Assembly: GCF_014174305.1 (NCBI RefSeq)
Contig: NZ_JABEQH010000001.1
Coordinates: forward strand, 124,001-188,000
Reading direction: 5' to 3'
Source: Gluconacetobacter johannae
GTDB taxonomy: Bacteria > Pseudomonadota > Alphaproteobacteria > Acetobacterales > Acetobacteraceae
DNA length: 64,000 nt
Shown: positions 26,327 to 35,914 of the stretch, piece after piece
Layout: every line of letters starts with the position of its first letter
Numbering within the stretch: the first letter of the stretch is position 1
Translations under genes and position numbers: made by a program
Notes under the pieces: model-generated
What the model was told of the DNA's origin: nothing
What the model saw: the letters and a program-made list of their open reading frames with translations, nothing else
Database searches by the model: none

Positions 26327-28978
26327 TCAGGCCGTGGGCAGCGCCCGCAGGGCCGCGCGAACGGCCTCCAGGCCCGCTTCGGCCTGGGCGATGTCGGGGC
26401 CGCCGGCCTGCGCCATGTCGCGACGTCCGCCGCCGCCCTTGCCGCCCATGGCGGCGCTGGCCAGGCGGACCAGTTCGACCGCGTCCAGGCGTTCGGTCAG
26501 GTCGCCCGTCACCGCCACCACCAGGCTGCCCTTGCCGTCGGCGGTGGAGACCAGCGCCACGACGCCGGAGCCGACCTGCTTGCGCAGGGCGTCGGCCAGC
26601 GGCTTCAGTTCCCGGGCCGGCAGGTCGCCGACATTGCGGGCGATGAGGCCCACGCCGCCGATCGTCTCGGTCGCGCTGGCGCTGTCCCCCCCGCTGGCCA
26701 GCTTGCGCTGCAGGTCGGATACAAGGCGTTCCATCGCCTTGCGTTCTTCCAGGATCACCGCCAGGCGCTCCGGCGCCTCGGCCGCCGAGACGCGCAGCAT
26801 CGCGGCCATCTGTTCCAGGCGCTGTTCGGTCGCCACGGCCGCCTGTTCGGCCGCCTTGCCGGTCACGGCCTCGATCCGGCGGATACCGGCCGACACGCCG
26901 CCTTCCGACGTGATGCGGAACAGGCCGATATCGCCGGTGCGGCCGACATGGGTGCCGCCGCACAGTTCGATGGACCAGGCCGGACGGTCGTCGTCGGGGG
27001 CGCCCATGAACACCACGCGGACCTCGTCGCCGTATTTCTCGCCGAACAGGGCCATGGCGCCCATGGCGACGGCTTCGTCCTGCGACATCGGGCGGGTGAC
27101 GACGGGGCTGTTCTCGCGGATGCGGGCGTTGACCTCGGCCTCGATGTCCGCGATTTCCTCGGGCGTGATCGGCCGGGGCTGGCTGATGTCGAAGCGCAGG
27201 CGATCGGGCGCGTTCAGGCTGCCCTTCTGGGCGACATGCGTGCCCAGGCGGCGGCGCAGCGCCTCGTGCAGCAGGTGGGTGGCCGAATGGTGGGCGCGGA
27301 TGGCGCTGCGGCGGTCATGGTCCACGGTCGCGGTGACGGCCTGCCCGACCCGGACCGTGCCCTCGATCACCGTACCGTAATGGACCATCAGGTCGCCCAG
27401 GCGCTTCTGCGTGTCGGTCACGGCGACGCGCAGGCCCGGCGCGGTAATCAGGCCGGTATCGCCCACCTGCCCGCCGCTTTCGCCATAGAACGGCGTCTGG
27501 TTCAGCAGCAGCGCGACCTCGGCGCCGGCCACGGCCTCGGTCACCGACAGGCCGCCGCTGACGATGGCCTGGATTTCGGCATCGGCCTGTTCGGTGGTGT
27601 AGCCCAGGAATTCGCTGGCGCCGAAGCGGTCGCGGGCCTCGAACCACGCGGTTTCGGTCGCAGTATCGCCCGAGCCCGACCAGGCGGCGCGCGCGCGCGC
27701 GCGCTGCACCTGCATCGCCTGGTCGAAGCCCGCGACATCGACCGCATGGCTGCTGCCGCGCAGGGCGTCCTGCGTCAGGTCCAGCGGGAAGCCGAACGTG
27801 TCGTACAGTTTGAACGCCACGTCGCCCGGCAGGGGCTGGCCGTCGCCCAGATGCGCGGTTTCGTCGGCCAGCAGCGCCAGCCCGCGATCGAGCATCGCCT
27901 TGAACCGTTCCTCCTCGCCGCGCATCGTCTCGCGGATCAGGGCCTCGGCCTGCACCAGTTCGGGGTAGGCGGCGCCCATCTGGCGGACCAGCGTGGGCAC
28001 CAGCTTGTGGAACACCGTCTCGCGCGTGCCCATCATGTGCAGGTGACGCATGGCCCGGCGCATGATGCGGCGCAGGACGTAGCCGCGCCCGTCCTTGGCG
28101 GGCAGCACGCCGTCGGCGATCAGGAACGAGGTGGAGCGCAGATGGTCGGCGACCACGCGATGGCTGGACCGGAACGGCCCGTCCGGATCCTGCCCCGTCG
28201 CCTCGGCCGAGGCCAGGATCAGCGCGCGGAAGGTATCGGTGTCATAATTGTCGCGCTTGCCCTGCATGATCGCCGCGAAGCGCTCCAGCCCCATGCCGGT
28301 GTCGATCGACGGGCGGGGCAGGGGCGAACGCACGCCCGGCGGGTCCTCGAAGAACTGCATGAACACCAGGTTCCAGATCTCGACGAACCGGTCGCCGTCC
28401 TCGTCGGGCGAGCCGGGAGGGCCGCCGGGGACGTCGGGTCCATGGTCGTAGAAGATCTCGGAACACGGGCCGCAGGGGCCGGTGTCGCCCATGCGCCAGA
28501 AATTGTCGGACGTCGCGATGCGGATGATCCGATCGTCGGGCAGGCCGGCGATCTTGCGCCACAAGGCGGCCGCTTCCTCGTCATCGGCATAGACGGTGAC
28601 CAGCAGCCTGTCGCGCGGCAGGCCGAAGTTGCGGGTAATCAGTGTCCAGGCATATTCGATCGCCTGCGCCTTGAAATAATCGCCGAACGAGAAATTGCCC
28701 ATCATCTCGAAGAACGTGTGATGGCGGGCGGTGTAGCCGACATTGTCCAGGTCGTTATGTTTTCCGCCGGCCCGCACGACCTTCTGGGCGGTCGTGGCAC
28801 GCGAATAGGGCCGGGTTTCCTGGCCGGTAAACACGTTCTTGAACTGGACCATTCCCGCATTGGTGAACAGCAGGGTCGGGTCGTTGCGCGGCACAAGAGA
28901 GGACGAGGGAACGATCTGATGACCGTTCGCCGCGAAATAGTCGAGAAAAGCCGCGCGGATATCGTTGGTTGTGGACAT
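26327..28978 (-). CDS. alaS: Alanyl-tRNA synthetase
   Basis: An 883-residue class II synthetase that charges tRNA-Ala and edits mischarged Ser/Gly. The N terminus has [29 protein letters not shown] and the catalytic core. The editing and zinc-binding motifs HHSATHLLH and [13 protein letters not shown] are in the C-terminal half, followed by the C-Ala domain ([14 protein letters not shown] region). Length is normal. The start at 28978 (MSTTNDIR) fits the family; an upstream in-frame ATG at 29074 is rejected. A (GC)9 dinucleotide run at 27687-27704 encodes RARARA in the linker. It is transcribed alone. Confidence 0.98.
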   Translation of the reverse strand: MSTTNDIRAAFLDYFAANGHQIVPSSSLVPRNDPTLLFTNAGMVQFKNVFTGQETRPYSRATTAQKVVRAGGKHNDLDNVGYTARHHTFFEMMGNFSFGDYFKAQAIEYAWTLITRNFGLPRDRLLVTVYADDEEAAALWRKIAGLPDDRIIRIATSDNFWRMGDTGPCGPCSEIFYDHGPDVPGGPPGSPDEDGDRFVEIWNLVFMQFFEDPPGVRSPLPRPSIDTGMGLERFAAIMQGKRDNYDTDTFRALILASAEATGQDPDGPFRSSHRVVADHLRSTSFLIADGVLPAKDGRGYVLRRIMRRAMRHLHMMGTRETVFHKLVPTLVRQMGAAYPELVQAEALIRETMRGEEERFKAMLDRGLALLADETAHLGDGQPLPGDVAFKLYDTFGFPLDLTQDALRGSSHAVDVAGFDQAMQVQRARARAAWSGSGDTATETAWFEARDRFGASEFLGYTTEQADAEIQAIVSGGLSVTEAVAGAEVALLLNQTPFYGESGGQVGDTGLITAPGLRVAVTDTQKRLGDLMVHYGTVIEGTVRVGQAVTATVDHDRRSAIRAHHSATHLLHEALRRRLGTHVAQKGSLNAPDRLRFDISQPRPITPEEIADIEAEVNARIRENSPVVTRPMSQDEAVAMGAMALFGEKYGDEVRVVFMGAPDDDRPAWSIELCGGTHVGRTGDIGLFRITSEGGVSAGIRRIEAVTGKAAEQAAVATEQRLEQMAAMLRVSAAEAPERLAVILEERKAMERLVSDLQRKLASGGDSASATETIGGVGLIARNVGDLPARELKPLADALRKQVGSGVVALVSTADGKGSLVVAVTGDLTERLDAVELVRLASAAMGGKGGGGRRDMAQAGGPDIAQAEAGLEAVRAALRALPTA

Positions 28979-29137
28979 GGCGGGAGACAGACGATCCTGT
29001 AATGGAGGAAATCGGAGACCTCGGTCCTCATCACCTAGCGCAGGGCGCGCGCCGCAGGAAGAGTAGAGCCACACGCGACGGTCGAATCGCGCGTCCGGCC
29101 GGGCGCGCGCCGTTCACGAATATGGGGGAATATCATC

Positions 29138-29842
29138 ATGACATGGACGGCGGAACGGCATTGGCCCGTGCTGACACAAGGGCTGGCGGGGCGGCTGCGG
29201 AATGACAGCGCCGAAGACTGGGACCGTTTCATCCATCACCCCTTCGTGCGCGGCCTGGCCGACGGCAGCCTGCCGGAGACGGAATTCCGGCGCTTTCTGG
29301 TGCAGGATTATCTCTACCTGATCCAGTATGCGCGCGCCTATGCCCTTGCCATCTACAAGGGCGCCACCCTGGAGGACATGCGCGGCGCCTCGGCCATCGT
29401 GACCGGGCTGCTGGATACCGAACTGGCGCTGCATATCTCGTATTGCGCGTCCTGGGGCCTGACCGAGGCCGATATGCAAAGCCAGCCGGAATCACTGGAG
29501 CTTCTGGCCTATACGCGCTTCATCCTGGACCGGGCGCAGACTGGCGACCTGCTGGACCTGATCGTGACACTGGCCCCGTGCCTGATCGGATATGGCGAGA
29601 TCGGCGCGCGATTGCATGCCGACCCCGCGACCCGGCGCGAGGGCAACCCTTACTGGCCGTGGATTGCGCTCTATAGCGGCGAGAAATTCACCGGATTCGT
29701 CGAGGCCGGGATACGCACCCTCGACATGCTGGGCGCGCGCTACGGGGCCGACGCCCGCTATCCGATGCTGCTGTCCGAATTCCGTACGTCCGTCAGGCTG
29801 GAGGCGGCGTTCTGGTTGGCCGGGCAGTCCGGCCCGCTGTGA
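29138..29842 (+). CDS. tenA: TenA/thiaminase II family protein
   Basis: A 234-residue all-helical TenA-family enzyme. It probably salvages thiamine pyrimidine by hydrolysing amino-HMP or thiamine. Seen are HHPFVRGLADGSLP near residue 33, FLVQDYLYLI, and the catalytic Cys148 in TLAPCLIGYGEIG. A second cysteine occurs in SYCASWG. The C-terminal helices end with FRTSVRLEAAFW, which contains the Glu of TenA. The ribosome binding site GGGGGAA is clear. No thi genes are adjacent. Its last 85 bp overlap the convergent gtrA-like gene. Confidence 0.92.
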   Translation: MTWTAERHWPVLTQGLAGRLRNDSAEDWDRFIHHPFVRGLADGSLPETEFRRFLVQDYLYLIQYARAYALAIYKGATLEDMRGASAIVTGLLDTELALHISYCASWGLTEADMQSQPESLELLAYTRFILDRAQTGDLLDLIVTLAPCLIGYGEIGARLHADPATRREGNPYWPWIALYSGEKFTGFVEAGIRTLDMLGARYGADARYPMLLSEFRTSVRLEAAFWLAGQSGPL

Positions 29843-30357
29843 TGCGGCGCGGCGGCGGCGTCATGATGGCGGAACACCAGGCGCCGGCTGAGGTTGAAAT
29901 TGGAGAACATCCCCGCAAGTGACCCTGCCGCCAGCGCCAGGGCGGGTATCGCCCGGCACAGCGGCACCGTCAGGAACAGGGTGAAGACCGTACCCCGGTT
30001 CAGGGCGAACCCGCAGGAATTCGCCATCAGGAACCGGATCCACTGAACCAGCGCCCTGTCCGCGTGTCGCAGGTGGCGAAACGTCCAGTGGCGGTTCATC
30101 AGCCAGTTCATCGTCGCGGCGACGAAATAGGCCACCATCGTCGCCGCCGCCAGCCCCACGATCGGGCGGGTGGCGTAGAGCGTGATGGTGTCCCACATCA
30201 GGCCGAACCCACCCACAATCCCGAATTTCAGGAACTGGGCGACACGCGCCTGCACGTCTGGCGCCACGGCCCCGTGGTGGTGCGATTCTCGTGCTGCGGG
30301 GCCGGAGAGGGGGTCGGACAAGACGAGGGAACCTGCTTTCAAAGGGCTTTGCCGCAT
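29758..30357 (-). CDS. GtrA-like membrane protein
   Basis: A 199-residue protein with a GtrA domain from about residue 38: FLKFGIVGGFGLMWDTITLY, then MVAYFVAATMNWLMNRHWTFR with the typical NRxWTF, and four hydrophobic segments in total. GtrA proteins flip or help transfer undecaprenyl-phosphate-linked glucose in O-antigen or teichoic acid modification. No gtrB/gtrC partner is nearby. The N-terminal 35 residues are polar and the true start may be internal. The C-terminal 25 residues are encoded opposite the tenA 3' end. The tail-to-tail overlap of 85 bp is long for this window. Confidence 0.82.
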   Translation of the reverse strand: MRQSPLKAGSLVLSDPLSGPAARESHHHGAVAPDVQARVAQFLKFGIVGGFGLMWDTITLYATRPIVGLAAATMVAYFVAATMNWLMNRHWTFRHLRHADRALVQWIRFLMANSCGFALNRGTVFTLFLTVPLCRAIPALALAAGSLAGMFSNFNLSRRLVFRHHDAAAAPHHSGPDCPANQNAASSLTDVRNSDSSIG

Positions 30358-30419
30358 TCAATGCGCGCGCGGCCTGCTTGTTTTCCAGAGCCGTGTTCTG
30401 ATGTCATGTGAATGCGACC

Positions 30420-30455
30420 AAAAAAAGGGGGATGCCCGAAGGCACCCCCCTTTTT
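30420..30455 (-). terminator. Strong rho-independent terminator of the OmpA-type gene
   Basis: A 15-bp stem with one mismatch (30422-30436 with 30441-30455) closes a CGAA loop and has A/T tracts on both flanks (TTTTT on either strand). It lies about 30 bp past the porin stop and could also stop traffic from the other strand. Confidence 0.8.
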
Positions 30456-30484
30456 CGACCATTCCCGAACGGGCGCGGCAGAGA

Positions 30485-31606
30485 TCAGTGCAGGATGATC
30501 TCGACGCGACGGTTCTGCGGCTCACGGGTGTTCGGACCCGTCGGGACCAGCGGATGCTGCTCGCCATAGCCGTGGATGTCGATCGCGTTGGCCGGCACGC
30601 CGTCACGGATCAGTTCGGCCTTCACGCTGTTGGCGCGACGGATGGACAGACCCAGGTTGTACTTCTCACCACGCGGGCCCGGATGGGCGGCGGAGTTGTC
30701 GGTGTAGCCGTTGACCTCGATGCGGGTCGTCTGGACGTGGGTCGATGCCTGGGCGGCTTCGGCCACGATCTCACGCGCGCGGGCCGTCAGGTCCGAACGA
30801 TCCCAGTCGAAGAACACCAGATAGGTGCGGGCCGGTGTCGGCGCGGGCGGCACGACGACCGGGGCCGGCGGCGGCGGCGGCGGGGCCGTGTTGAACGCGT
30901 AACGCAGACCCAGGATGAACTGGTGGTTGAAGCGGTCGTCGAAGTTCACGTTGCCGGTGCGGCGGCCGGTCGGGCCATACGACGTATGGCTGAAGGAGCC
31001 ATCGGTGAACGCCTGGCCGATCATGCGGTACTGGGCCGTGATCTGCAGGCCGGGCACGTTCGGGACGTCGAAGGCCGCACCGACGATGCCCTGATACGCG
31101 AAGCTGCCGGTGGTGCCACCCAGGCGCGTGGTGCCGCCGTTGTTGATGTAGGTGGTCGTGGTCGGGTTGTAGTGCTGCCACAGATAGCCGACGCCAACAC
31201 CGACGAACGGCGTCACGGGGATGTCGACGCCGAACTGCTTCAGGTCGATGTCATACAGGGCGTTGACGAGGCCACCATAGGACTGGTCGCTGCCGCTGGT
31301 CGTGTTCGGCACGCCGCTGCGATGATTGATCTCCGAATAGTTGTAGACGCCCTCGACCTCGGCGCGCAGGCCGTTGCCGAAGCCCCAGCCGAAGGACCCG
31401 AAGCCGGTGAAGCCATCATGGTGGCGCAGCGTCGACGAGCTGGACTGGCGGGCCACTGGATCGTTGGCGTAACGGCCGTGCTGGGTCTGTACCAGGTTGT
31501 AACCGGCACCCAGATCCACATACGGACCAGTAATGATGGTAGCGTTTGCGGCGACAGGTGCAGCCGCCATCAGCGTGGTGGCAAGTAATGCCGTGCGGAG
31601 ACGCAT
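30485..31606 (-). CDS. OmpA-family outer-membrane porin/peptidoglycan-binding protein
   Basis: A 373-residue outer-membrane protein. Residues 1-22 are a signal peptide (MRLRTALLATTLMAAAPVAA, cleaved near ANA/T). Residues 23 to about 230 form an eight-stranded beta-barrel with alternating aromatic strands (YVDLGAGYNL, WGFGNGLRAEVEGVYNY, HQFILGLRYAF). A Pro-rich linker (PPPPPPAPVVVPPAP) leads to a C-terminal OmpA domain (residues about 260-373) with GYTDN, LSIRRANSV and NRRVEI for peptidoglycan binding. The start at 31606 is supported by AGAGGA; an ATG at 31627 is an alternative. It is likely abundant, with its own terminator. Confidence 0.92.
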   Translation of the reverse strand: MRLRTALLATTLMAAAPVAANATIITGPYVDLGAGYNLVQTQHGRYANDPVARQSSSSTLRHHDGFTGFGSFGWGFGNGLRAEVEGVYNYSEINHRSGVPNTTSGSDQSYGGLVNALYDIDLKQFGVDIPVTPFVGVGVGYLWQHYNPTTTTYINNGGTTRLGGTTGSFAYQGIVGAAFDVPNVPGLQITAQYRMIGQAFTDGSFSHTSYGPTGRRTGNVNFDDRFNHQFILGLRYAFNTAPPPPPPAPVVVPPAPTPARTYLVFFDWDRSDLTARAREIVAEAAQASTHVQTTRIEVNGYTDNSAAHPGPRGEKYNLGLSIRRANSVKAELIRDGVPANAIDIHGYGEQHPLVPTGPNTREPQNRRVEIILH

Positions 31607-31916
31607 TATTTTCGTCCTCTTGATCATCCGTTCGAGTGGCCGTCAAACCATAGACGGTCAGCCTCAGCGTGATGCTTAACCCCCTATAGATCTTTCGGTT
31701 CCGGATGAGGAACCCATCCGTTGACAGGACCGCCATTACCAGTGCGATGCGTGTTGAAAAAGCAACAGTTTGTTTCGGGGCAATTATGGATAGGAAGAGG
31801 TCCGTTCCGTCTCCGATACCTTGGGGCCGGGAGGGACGAGGGGCGAATATTGCGGAGGGCTCGCCTGGCGGGAAGTAATGGGGGGCACATGTGTCCCCAC
31901 CGACACAGGCAGGCGC
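31607..31916. other. Intergenic region between the OmpA-type gene and aroK-aroB
   Basis: A 310-bp gap upstream of the porin gene and downstream of aroK-aroB, both on the minus strand. It should hold the porin promoter; a TATAGG patch on the minus strand near 31682-31688 is a weak -10 candidate. An imperfect palindrome at 31882-31898 (GGGGCACATGTGTCCCC) lies about 19 bp past the aroK-aroB stop and could end that transcript. No gene was recognised. Confidence 0.4.
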
Positions 31917-33677
31917 TCAGGGAGCACACAATTCCGTGATTAGAACCTCGCGGACGAGGTCGTCCGGGACGTCGCGGCAGGTGAAGGCCTGCCCGATCCC
32001 GCGCGCCAGGACGAAGGACAGCCGCCCGTCGCGCATTTTCTTGTCCCGCTGCATGTGCCCGATCAGCGTTTCGGCCGAGAAGACATGCCCCAGGTCGGAT
32101 ATCCGCGCGGGCATGCCCAGTCGGTCCAGATGGCTGGTGACCCGGTCGAGGTCGGTCCGGGCGCAGAACCCCATGCGAACCGAGGTCAGGAAGGCCAGGT
32201 GCAGGCCGATCGACACCGCTTCGCCATGCAGCAGGCGCCCGTCGTAGCCCAGCTCGGCCTCCAGCGCGTGACCGAACGTATGGCCCAGGTTCAGAAGGGC
32301 GCGCCCGTCGGATTTCTTCTCCTCGCGTTCGTCGTCGCCGACGACCTGCGCCTTGAAGGCGCAGGCCAGGCGGACGGCCTCGGCCTGGGCCTCGGGCTCG
32401 CCATCCAGGACCGCCTGGCCGTTGGCCTCGCACCATTCGAACAGGGCGGCGTCCCCGATCAGGCCGGCCTTGACGATTTCGGCATAGCCCGCCCGGATCT
32501 CGCGCAACGGCAGGGTCGCCAGGGCCGAGGTGTCGGCCAGCACCGCGACTGGCTGGTGGAAGGCGCCCAGCAGATTCTTGCCGAACGGGGTGTTGATGCC
32601 CGTCTTGCCGCCCACCGACGAATCGACCTGCGACAGCAGCGTGGTCGGGATCTGCACGAACGGCAGGCCGCGCAGGGTGGTCGCCGCGGCGAAGCCGGCC
32701 AGGTCGCCCACCACGCCGCCGCCCAGGGCGATGACCGTGGTTCCGCGCTCCACCGCCAGTTCCAGCAGGGTGTTGGTCACGCGTTCGTATTCCCCGATCG
32801 TCTTCGATCCCTCGCCGGGGGGGACGATGATCGTCTCGGCCCGAATCCCGGCCTCGGCCAGCCCTTCCAGCAGGCGGGGCAGGTGCAGCTCTGCCACGGT
32901 GTCGTCGGTCACGACCACCACCCGCTTCTGCCGCAGGACGGGGAGCAGGAGCACGCCGGCATGCCGGATCAGGTCCGCGCCGATGGTGACGTCGTACTGC
33001 CAGCGCTCCAGCCTGACCGGGACGATTCGCGGCTGCTGGGCCAGGGTCAGGGCGCTGATGACGTTGCCGGCGCTTTGGTCCACGTTCTCGTCTCCACAAT
33101 CCACGATAAGGTCGGCTTCGGCATAGACCGGATGCCGTATTTCCATAAGTCCGGCGAGAATCTCGCGCGGGTCGCCCTGGTTCAGCAGCGGGCGGTGGGT
33201 GCGGCCCTGGACGCGCCGGACCAGCACGGGCAGGGGGCAGCGCAGCCACACCGATGTCGCGTGCACGCGGATGACCGCGCGGGTCGCGGGGTCCATGAAC
33301 GCACCGCCGCCGGTCGCCAGGACCAGCGGCCTGTCGTCGAGGATCCGCCGGATGACCCGCCGTTCGCCCTTGCGGAACTCCGCCTCGCCATAATTGGCGA
33401 ACAGGTCGGCGATGGAACAGCCGGCCGCGCGTTCGATCTCCACATCCGCGTCGACGAAGGGCAGGCCCAGCCGCGACGCGACCCTGCGGCCGATCGTCGT
33501 CTTGCCCGCCCCCATCAGGCCCACCAGCACGATGCTGCGCCCGGTCGGCCCTGCGGTACGATGCCGGTCCGTGTGTTTCACCGCATCGAGGTCGAAGGGG
33601 AAGAACGGCTCGTCCCTGCCGTCGAGGGGGGGCGCGGCAGGCGAACGGGGAGCAGGCGGGTCGATCGGACGTGACAT
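31917..33677 (-). CDS. aroKB: Bifunctional shikimate kinase / 3-dehydroquinate synthase fusion
   Basis: A 586-residue fused enzyme of the shikimate pathway. Residues about 45-215 are shikimate kinase (AroK): Walker A GLMGAGKT at 53-60, DADVEIE, and GGGAFMD. Residues about 225-586 are 3-dehydroquinate synthase (AroB): [20 protein letters not shown], the metal/NAD-binding [28 protein letters not shown], and the His ligands in [11 protein letters not shown]. The kinase acts three steps after the synthase, so the fusion does not channel consecutive steps. The start at 33677 (MSRPIDPP) is preferred over 33770. Such fusions are known in related alphaproteobacteria. It is divergent from the xerD unit. 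Confidence 0.94.
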   Translation of the reverse strand: MSRPIDPPAPRSPAAPPLDGRDEPFFPFDLDAVKHTDRHRTAGPTGRSIVLVGLMGAGKTTIGRRVASRLGLPFVDADVEIERAAGCSIADLFANYGEAEFRKGERRVIRRILDDRPLVLATGGGAFMDPATRAVIRVHATSVWLRCPLPVLVRRVQGRTHRPLLNQGDPREILAGLMEIRHPVYAEADLIVDCGDENVDQSAGNVISALTLAQQPRIVPVRLERWQYDVTIGADLIRHAGVLLLPVLRQKRVVVVTDDTVAELHLPRLLEGLAEAGIRAETIIVPPGEGSKTIGEYERVTNTLLELAVERGTTVIALGGGVVGDLAGFAAATTLRGLPFVQIPTTLLSQVDSSVGGKTGINTPFGKNLLGAFHQPVAVLADTSALATLPLREIRAGYAEIVKAGLIGDAALFEWCEANGQAVLDGEPEAQAEAVRLACAFKAQVVGDDEREEKKSDGRALLNLGHTFGHALEAELGYDGRLLHGEAVSIGLHLAFLTSVRMGFCARTDLDRVTSHLDRLGMPARISDLGHVFSAETLIGHMQRDKKMRDGRLSFVLARGIGQAFTCRDVPDDLVREVLITELCAP

Positions 33678-33781
33678 GATCGCCAACCTAACATACAGCG
33701 AAGGCGGCAAGCCATGTCGGTTCGTGAACGGGGAGTTCCGGCCGCTGGCGGATACAGCTTTTCGTGTCATTAGGGGCCGTC

Positions 33782-33925
33782 ATGCAGCGCATCTTGTTGG
33801 TTCTTCTGGGCGTGGTCGTCCTTGTGCTGGCGGGGGGATTCGTCTCCATGGGCGCGTTTCCGCCGCCCGCCCCGGTCCAGCCGGTCCACAAGGATGTTCC
33901 GTCGGACCGTTTCGCCCATCCGTGA
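33782..33925 (+). CDS. Small single-pass membrane protein upstream of xerD (47 aa)
   Basis: A 47-residue ORF: MQRILLVLLGVVVLVLAGGF is a strong hydrophobic helix at the N terminus, followed by a Pro-rich tail (PPPAPVQPVHKDVPSDRFAHP). The helix could be an uncleaved anchor or a signal peptide. Its TGA overlaps the GTG start of xerD (GTGA), so they are translationally coupled, which argues that it is real. No family was recognised. Confidence 0.6.
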   Translation: MQRILLVLLGVVVLVLAGGFVSMGAFPPPAPVQPVHKDVPSDRFAHP

Positions 33926-34848
33926 GCGGCGCGCACGCCGAGGCGTTTCTGGAAATGCTGGCCGCCGAACGGGGCGCCGCGCCGAACACGCTGAAGGCCT
34001 ATGCGCGTGACCTGGACGATTTCGCCACCCACGCCCGCCAGGGCGGGCGGGCCATCCATGACGCCGATGCCGATCTGTTGCGCGACTATATGGCGACCCT
34101 GGCCCGCACGGGCCTGTCGCCACGGACCCAGGCGCGCCGCCTGTCCTGCCTGAAGCAGTTCCATCTGTTCCTGGCGCGCGAAGGGGTGCGGCCCGACAAC
34201 CCGGCCGACCTGCTGGACGCGCCCCGCCTTGCCGCCCCCCTGCCGCGCTTCCTGTCCGAATCGGAAGTCGAGTCCCTGCTGGCGGCCTGCGCGACGGAGA
34301 CGGATTCGGGCACGCCAGAGGCGCGGCGATGGCTGGTGGCGCGGGCGGCGCTGGAGATGCTCTATGCCTCCGGCCTGCGTATTTCCGAATTGCTGGCCCT
34401 GCCGCGTCGCAGCCTGGCGGGGGCCGCGCAGATGCTGCTGGTGCGCGGCAAGGGCGGGCGGGAACGAGTCGTGCCGCTGTCCGCCGCCGCCCGGGCGGCG
34501 GCGGAGGCGCTGGTCGCCCACGACCGCCCGTTGGGCAGCCCGTACCTGTTTCCCGGCCGCGACCCCCGCCGGCCGCTGACCCGCCAGGGATTCGACCGGA
34601 TCCTGCATGATGTGGGGCTGCGGGCCGGGCTGGACCCCGAACGGCTGTCGCCTCACGTACTGCGCCATTCCTTCGCGACGCACATGCTGGCCCGCGGCGC
34701 CGATCTGCGGGCGCTGCAGGTCCTGCTGGGGCATGCGGACATCGCGACGACCCAGATCTATACCCATGTGCTGGCCGAACGGCTGCGGCAGGCGCTGGAG
34801 GCGCATCATCCGCTGGCCCAGGCCACGTCCGGAACGGAATCGGCGTGA
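33922..34848 (+). CDS. xerD: Site-specific tyrosine recombinase XerD
   Basis: A 308-residue tyrosine recombinase that, with XerC, resolves chromosome dimers at dif under FtsK control. The SAM-like N-terminal domain (EMLAAERGAAPNTLKAYARDL) is followed by the catalytic domain with Arg153 (GLRISELLALP), a Lys in RGKGGRER, His245 and Arg248 (HVLRHSF), His271 (LLGHADI) and nucleophile Tyr280 (TQIYTHV). The C-terminal ALEAHHPLA resembles XerD more than XerC. GTG start; the gene overlaps the small membrane protein gene. There is no sign of an integron or phage context. accA follows 82 bp downstream. Confidence 0.9.
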   Translation: MSGAHAEAFLEMLAAERGAAPNTLKAYARDLDDFATHARQGGRAIHDADADLLRDYMATLARTGLSPRTQARRLSCLKQFHLFLAREGVRPDNPADLLDAPRLAAPLPRFLSESEVESLLAACATETDSGTPEARRWLVARAALEMLYASGLRISELLALPRRSLAGAAQMLLVRGKGGRERVVPLSAAARAAAEALVAHDRPLGSPYLFPGRDPRRPLTRQGFDRILHDVGLRAGLDPERLSPHVLRHSFATHMLARGADLRALQVLLGHADIATTQIYTHVLAERLRQALEAHHPLAQATSGTESA

Positions 34849-34930
34849 TTTGCCGGCAAAACGTGCGCGGGCGGGCGGTTTCCCTGCGGAATGTGCTTGG
34901 CAGGAAACGTGGCTGTGCTATCCGCACCGC

Positions 34931-35887
34931 ATGCGCCAGTTTCTAGATTTCGAAAAGTCGGTCGCCGAGCTTGAGAACAAGATCGACGAGCTTCGCAAGA
35001 TGTCCGGGCCGGACGGAATCAACATCGCCGAGGAAATCGCCAGGCTGACCGAGAAATCGGACAAGCAGCTTCGCGCGGCCTATGCCAAGCTGACCCCCTG
35101 GCAGAAGGTGCAGGTCGCCCGCCATGCCCAGCGTCCGCATGCGGTGGATTACATCCACACGCTGGTGAACGATTTCACGCCGCTGGCCGGCGACCGCCTG
35201 TTCGCCGAGGACAAGGCCGTGATCGGCGGTATCGGCCGGTTCGGCGACCAGCCGGTCGTCGTGATCGGGACCGAGCGCGGCGCGGACCTGGAAACCCGCC
35301 TGCAGCATAATTTCGGCATGGCCCGGCCCGAGGGCTATCGCAAGGCCCAGCGTCTGATGAAGCTGGCGATCCGCTTCGGCATGCCGATCCTGACCTTCAT
35401 CGACACGTCGGGCGCATGGCCCGGTATCGACGCCGAGGCGCGCGGGCAGGCCGAAGCCATCGCGCGCTCGATCGACGTCTGCCTGTCCGCGCCCGTCCCG
35501 GTGATCGCCACCGTGATCGGCGAGGGCGGTTCGGGCGGCGCGGTGGCGCTGGGGGCCGGCGACCGGGTCATGATGCTGGAACATGCGATCTATTCGGTCA
35601 TCTCGCCCGAGGCCTGCGCCTCGATCCTGTGGCGCGACCCCAAGCAGGCGACCAGTGCGGCCGATGCGCTGAAGCTGACGGCCCAGGACCTGCTGCAACT
35701 CGGCCTGATCGACCGCATCGTCCCCGAACCGCTGGGCGGGGCGCAGCGGGACCCGGCGGCAGCGATCCGGTCGGTCGGCGATGCGATCGCGGCCGACCTT
35801 CCGGCCCTTCTGGCGCGCGACCCCGCGGTGCTGGTCGCCCAGCGGCGCGAGAAGTTCCTGGCCATGGGGCGTGACGGGCTGACCTGA
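34931..35887 (+). CDS. accA: Acetyl-CoA carboxylase carboxyltransferase subunit alpha
   Basis: A 318-residue subunit that, with AccD, transfers carboxyl from biotin to acetyl-CoA, giving malonyl-CoA for fatty acid synthesis. The N-terminal FLDFEKSVAELENKI coiled segment and the crotonase-like core are seen: TFIDTSGAWPGIDAEARGQ, VIGEGGSGGAVALG and ISPEACASILWRD. Length equals the family norm. The ATG at 34931 is the conserved start (MRQFLDFE); the longer upstream reading is xerD shadow. It may be cotranscribed with xerD. Confidence 0.97.
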   Translation: MRQFLDFEKSVAELENKIDELRKMSGPDGINIAEEIARLTEKSDKQLRAAYAKLTPWQKVQVARHAQRPHAVDYIHTLVNDFTPLAGDRLFAEDKAVIGGIGRFGDQPVVVIGTERGADLETRLQHNFGMARPEGYRKAQRLMKLAIRFGMPILTFIDTSGAWPGIDAEARGQAEAIARSIDVCLSAPVPVIATVIGEGGSGGAVALGAGDRVMMLEHAIYSVISPEACASILWRDPKQATSAADALKLTAQDLLQLGLIDRIVPEPLGGAQRDPAAAIRSVGDAIAADLPALLARDPAVLVAQRREKFLAMGRDGLT

Positions 35888-35914
35888 CATCGCGCCCGCG
35901 ATTCGTTTTCCCGC

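Noticed and set aside
26948-29002. 684-codon frame on the plus strand across alaS
   Set aside because: It lies wholly opposite alaS, and its product is low-complexity (repeated GRAGGQ, DRRA types). alaS is intact.
31684-33249. 521-codon frame overlapping aroK-aroB on the same strand
   Set aside because: It is the aroK-aroB sequence read in another frame; the product is an Arg/Pro/Gly-rich shadow.
33922-34848. Phage or integron integrase reading of the tyrosine recombinase
   Set aside because: Size, C-terminal motif and neighbourhood (accA, aroK-aroB) fit chromosomal XerD, and no attachment repeats or phage genes are seen.
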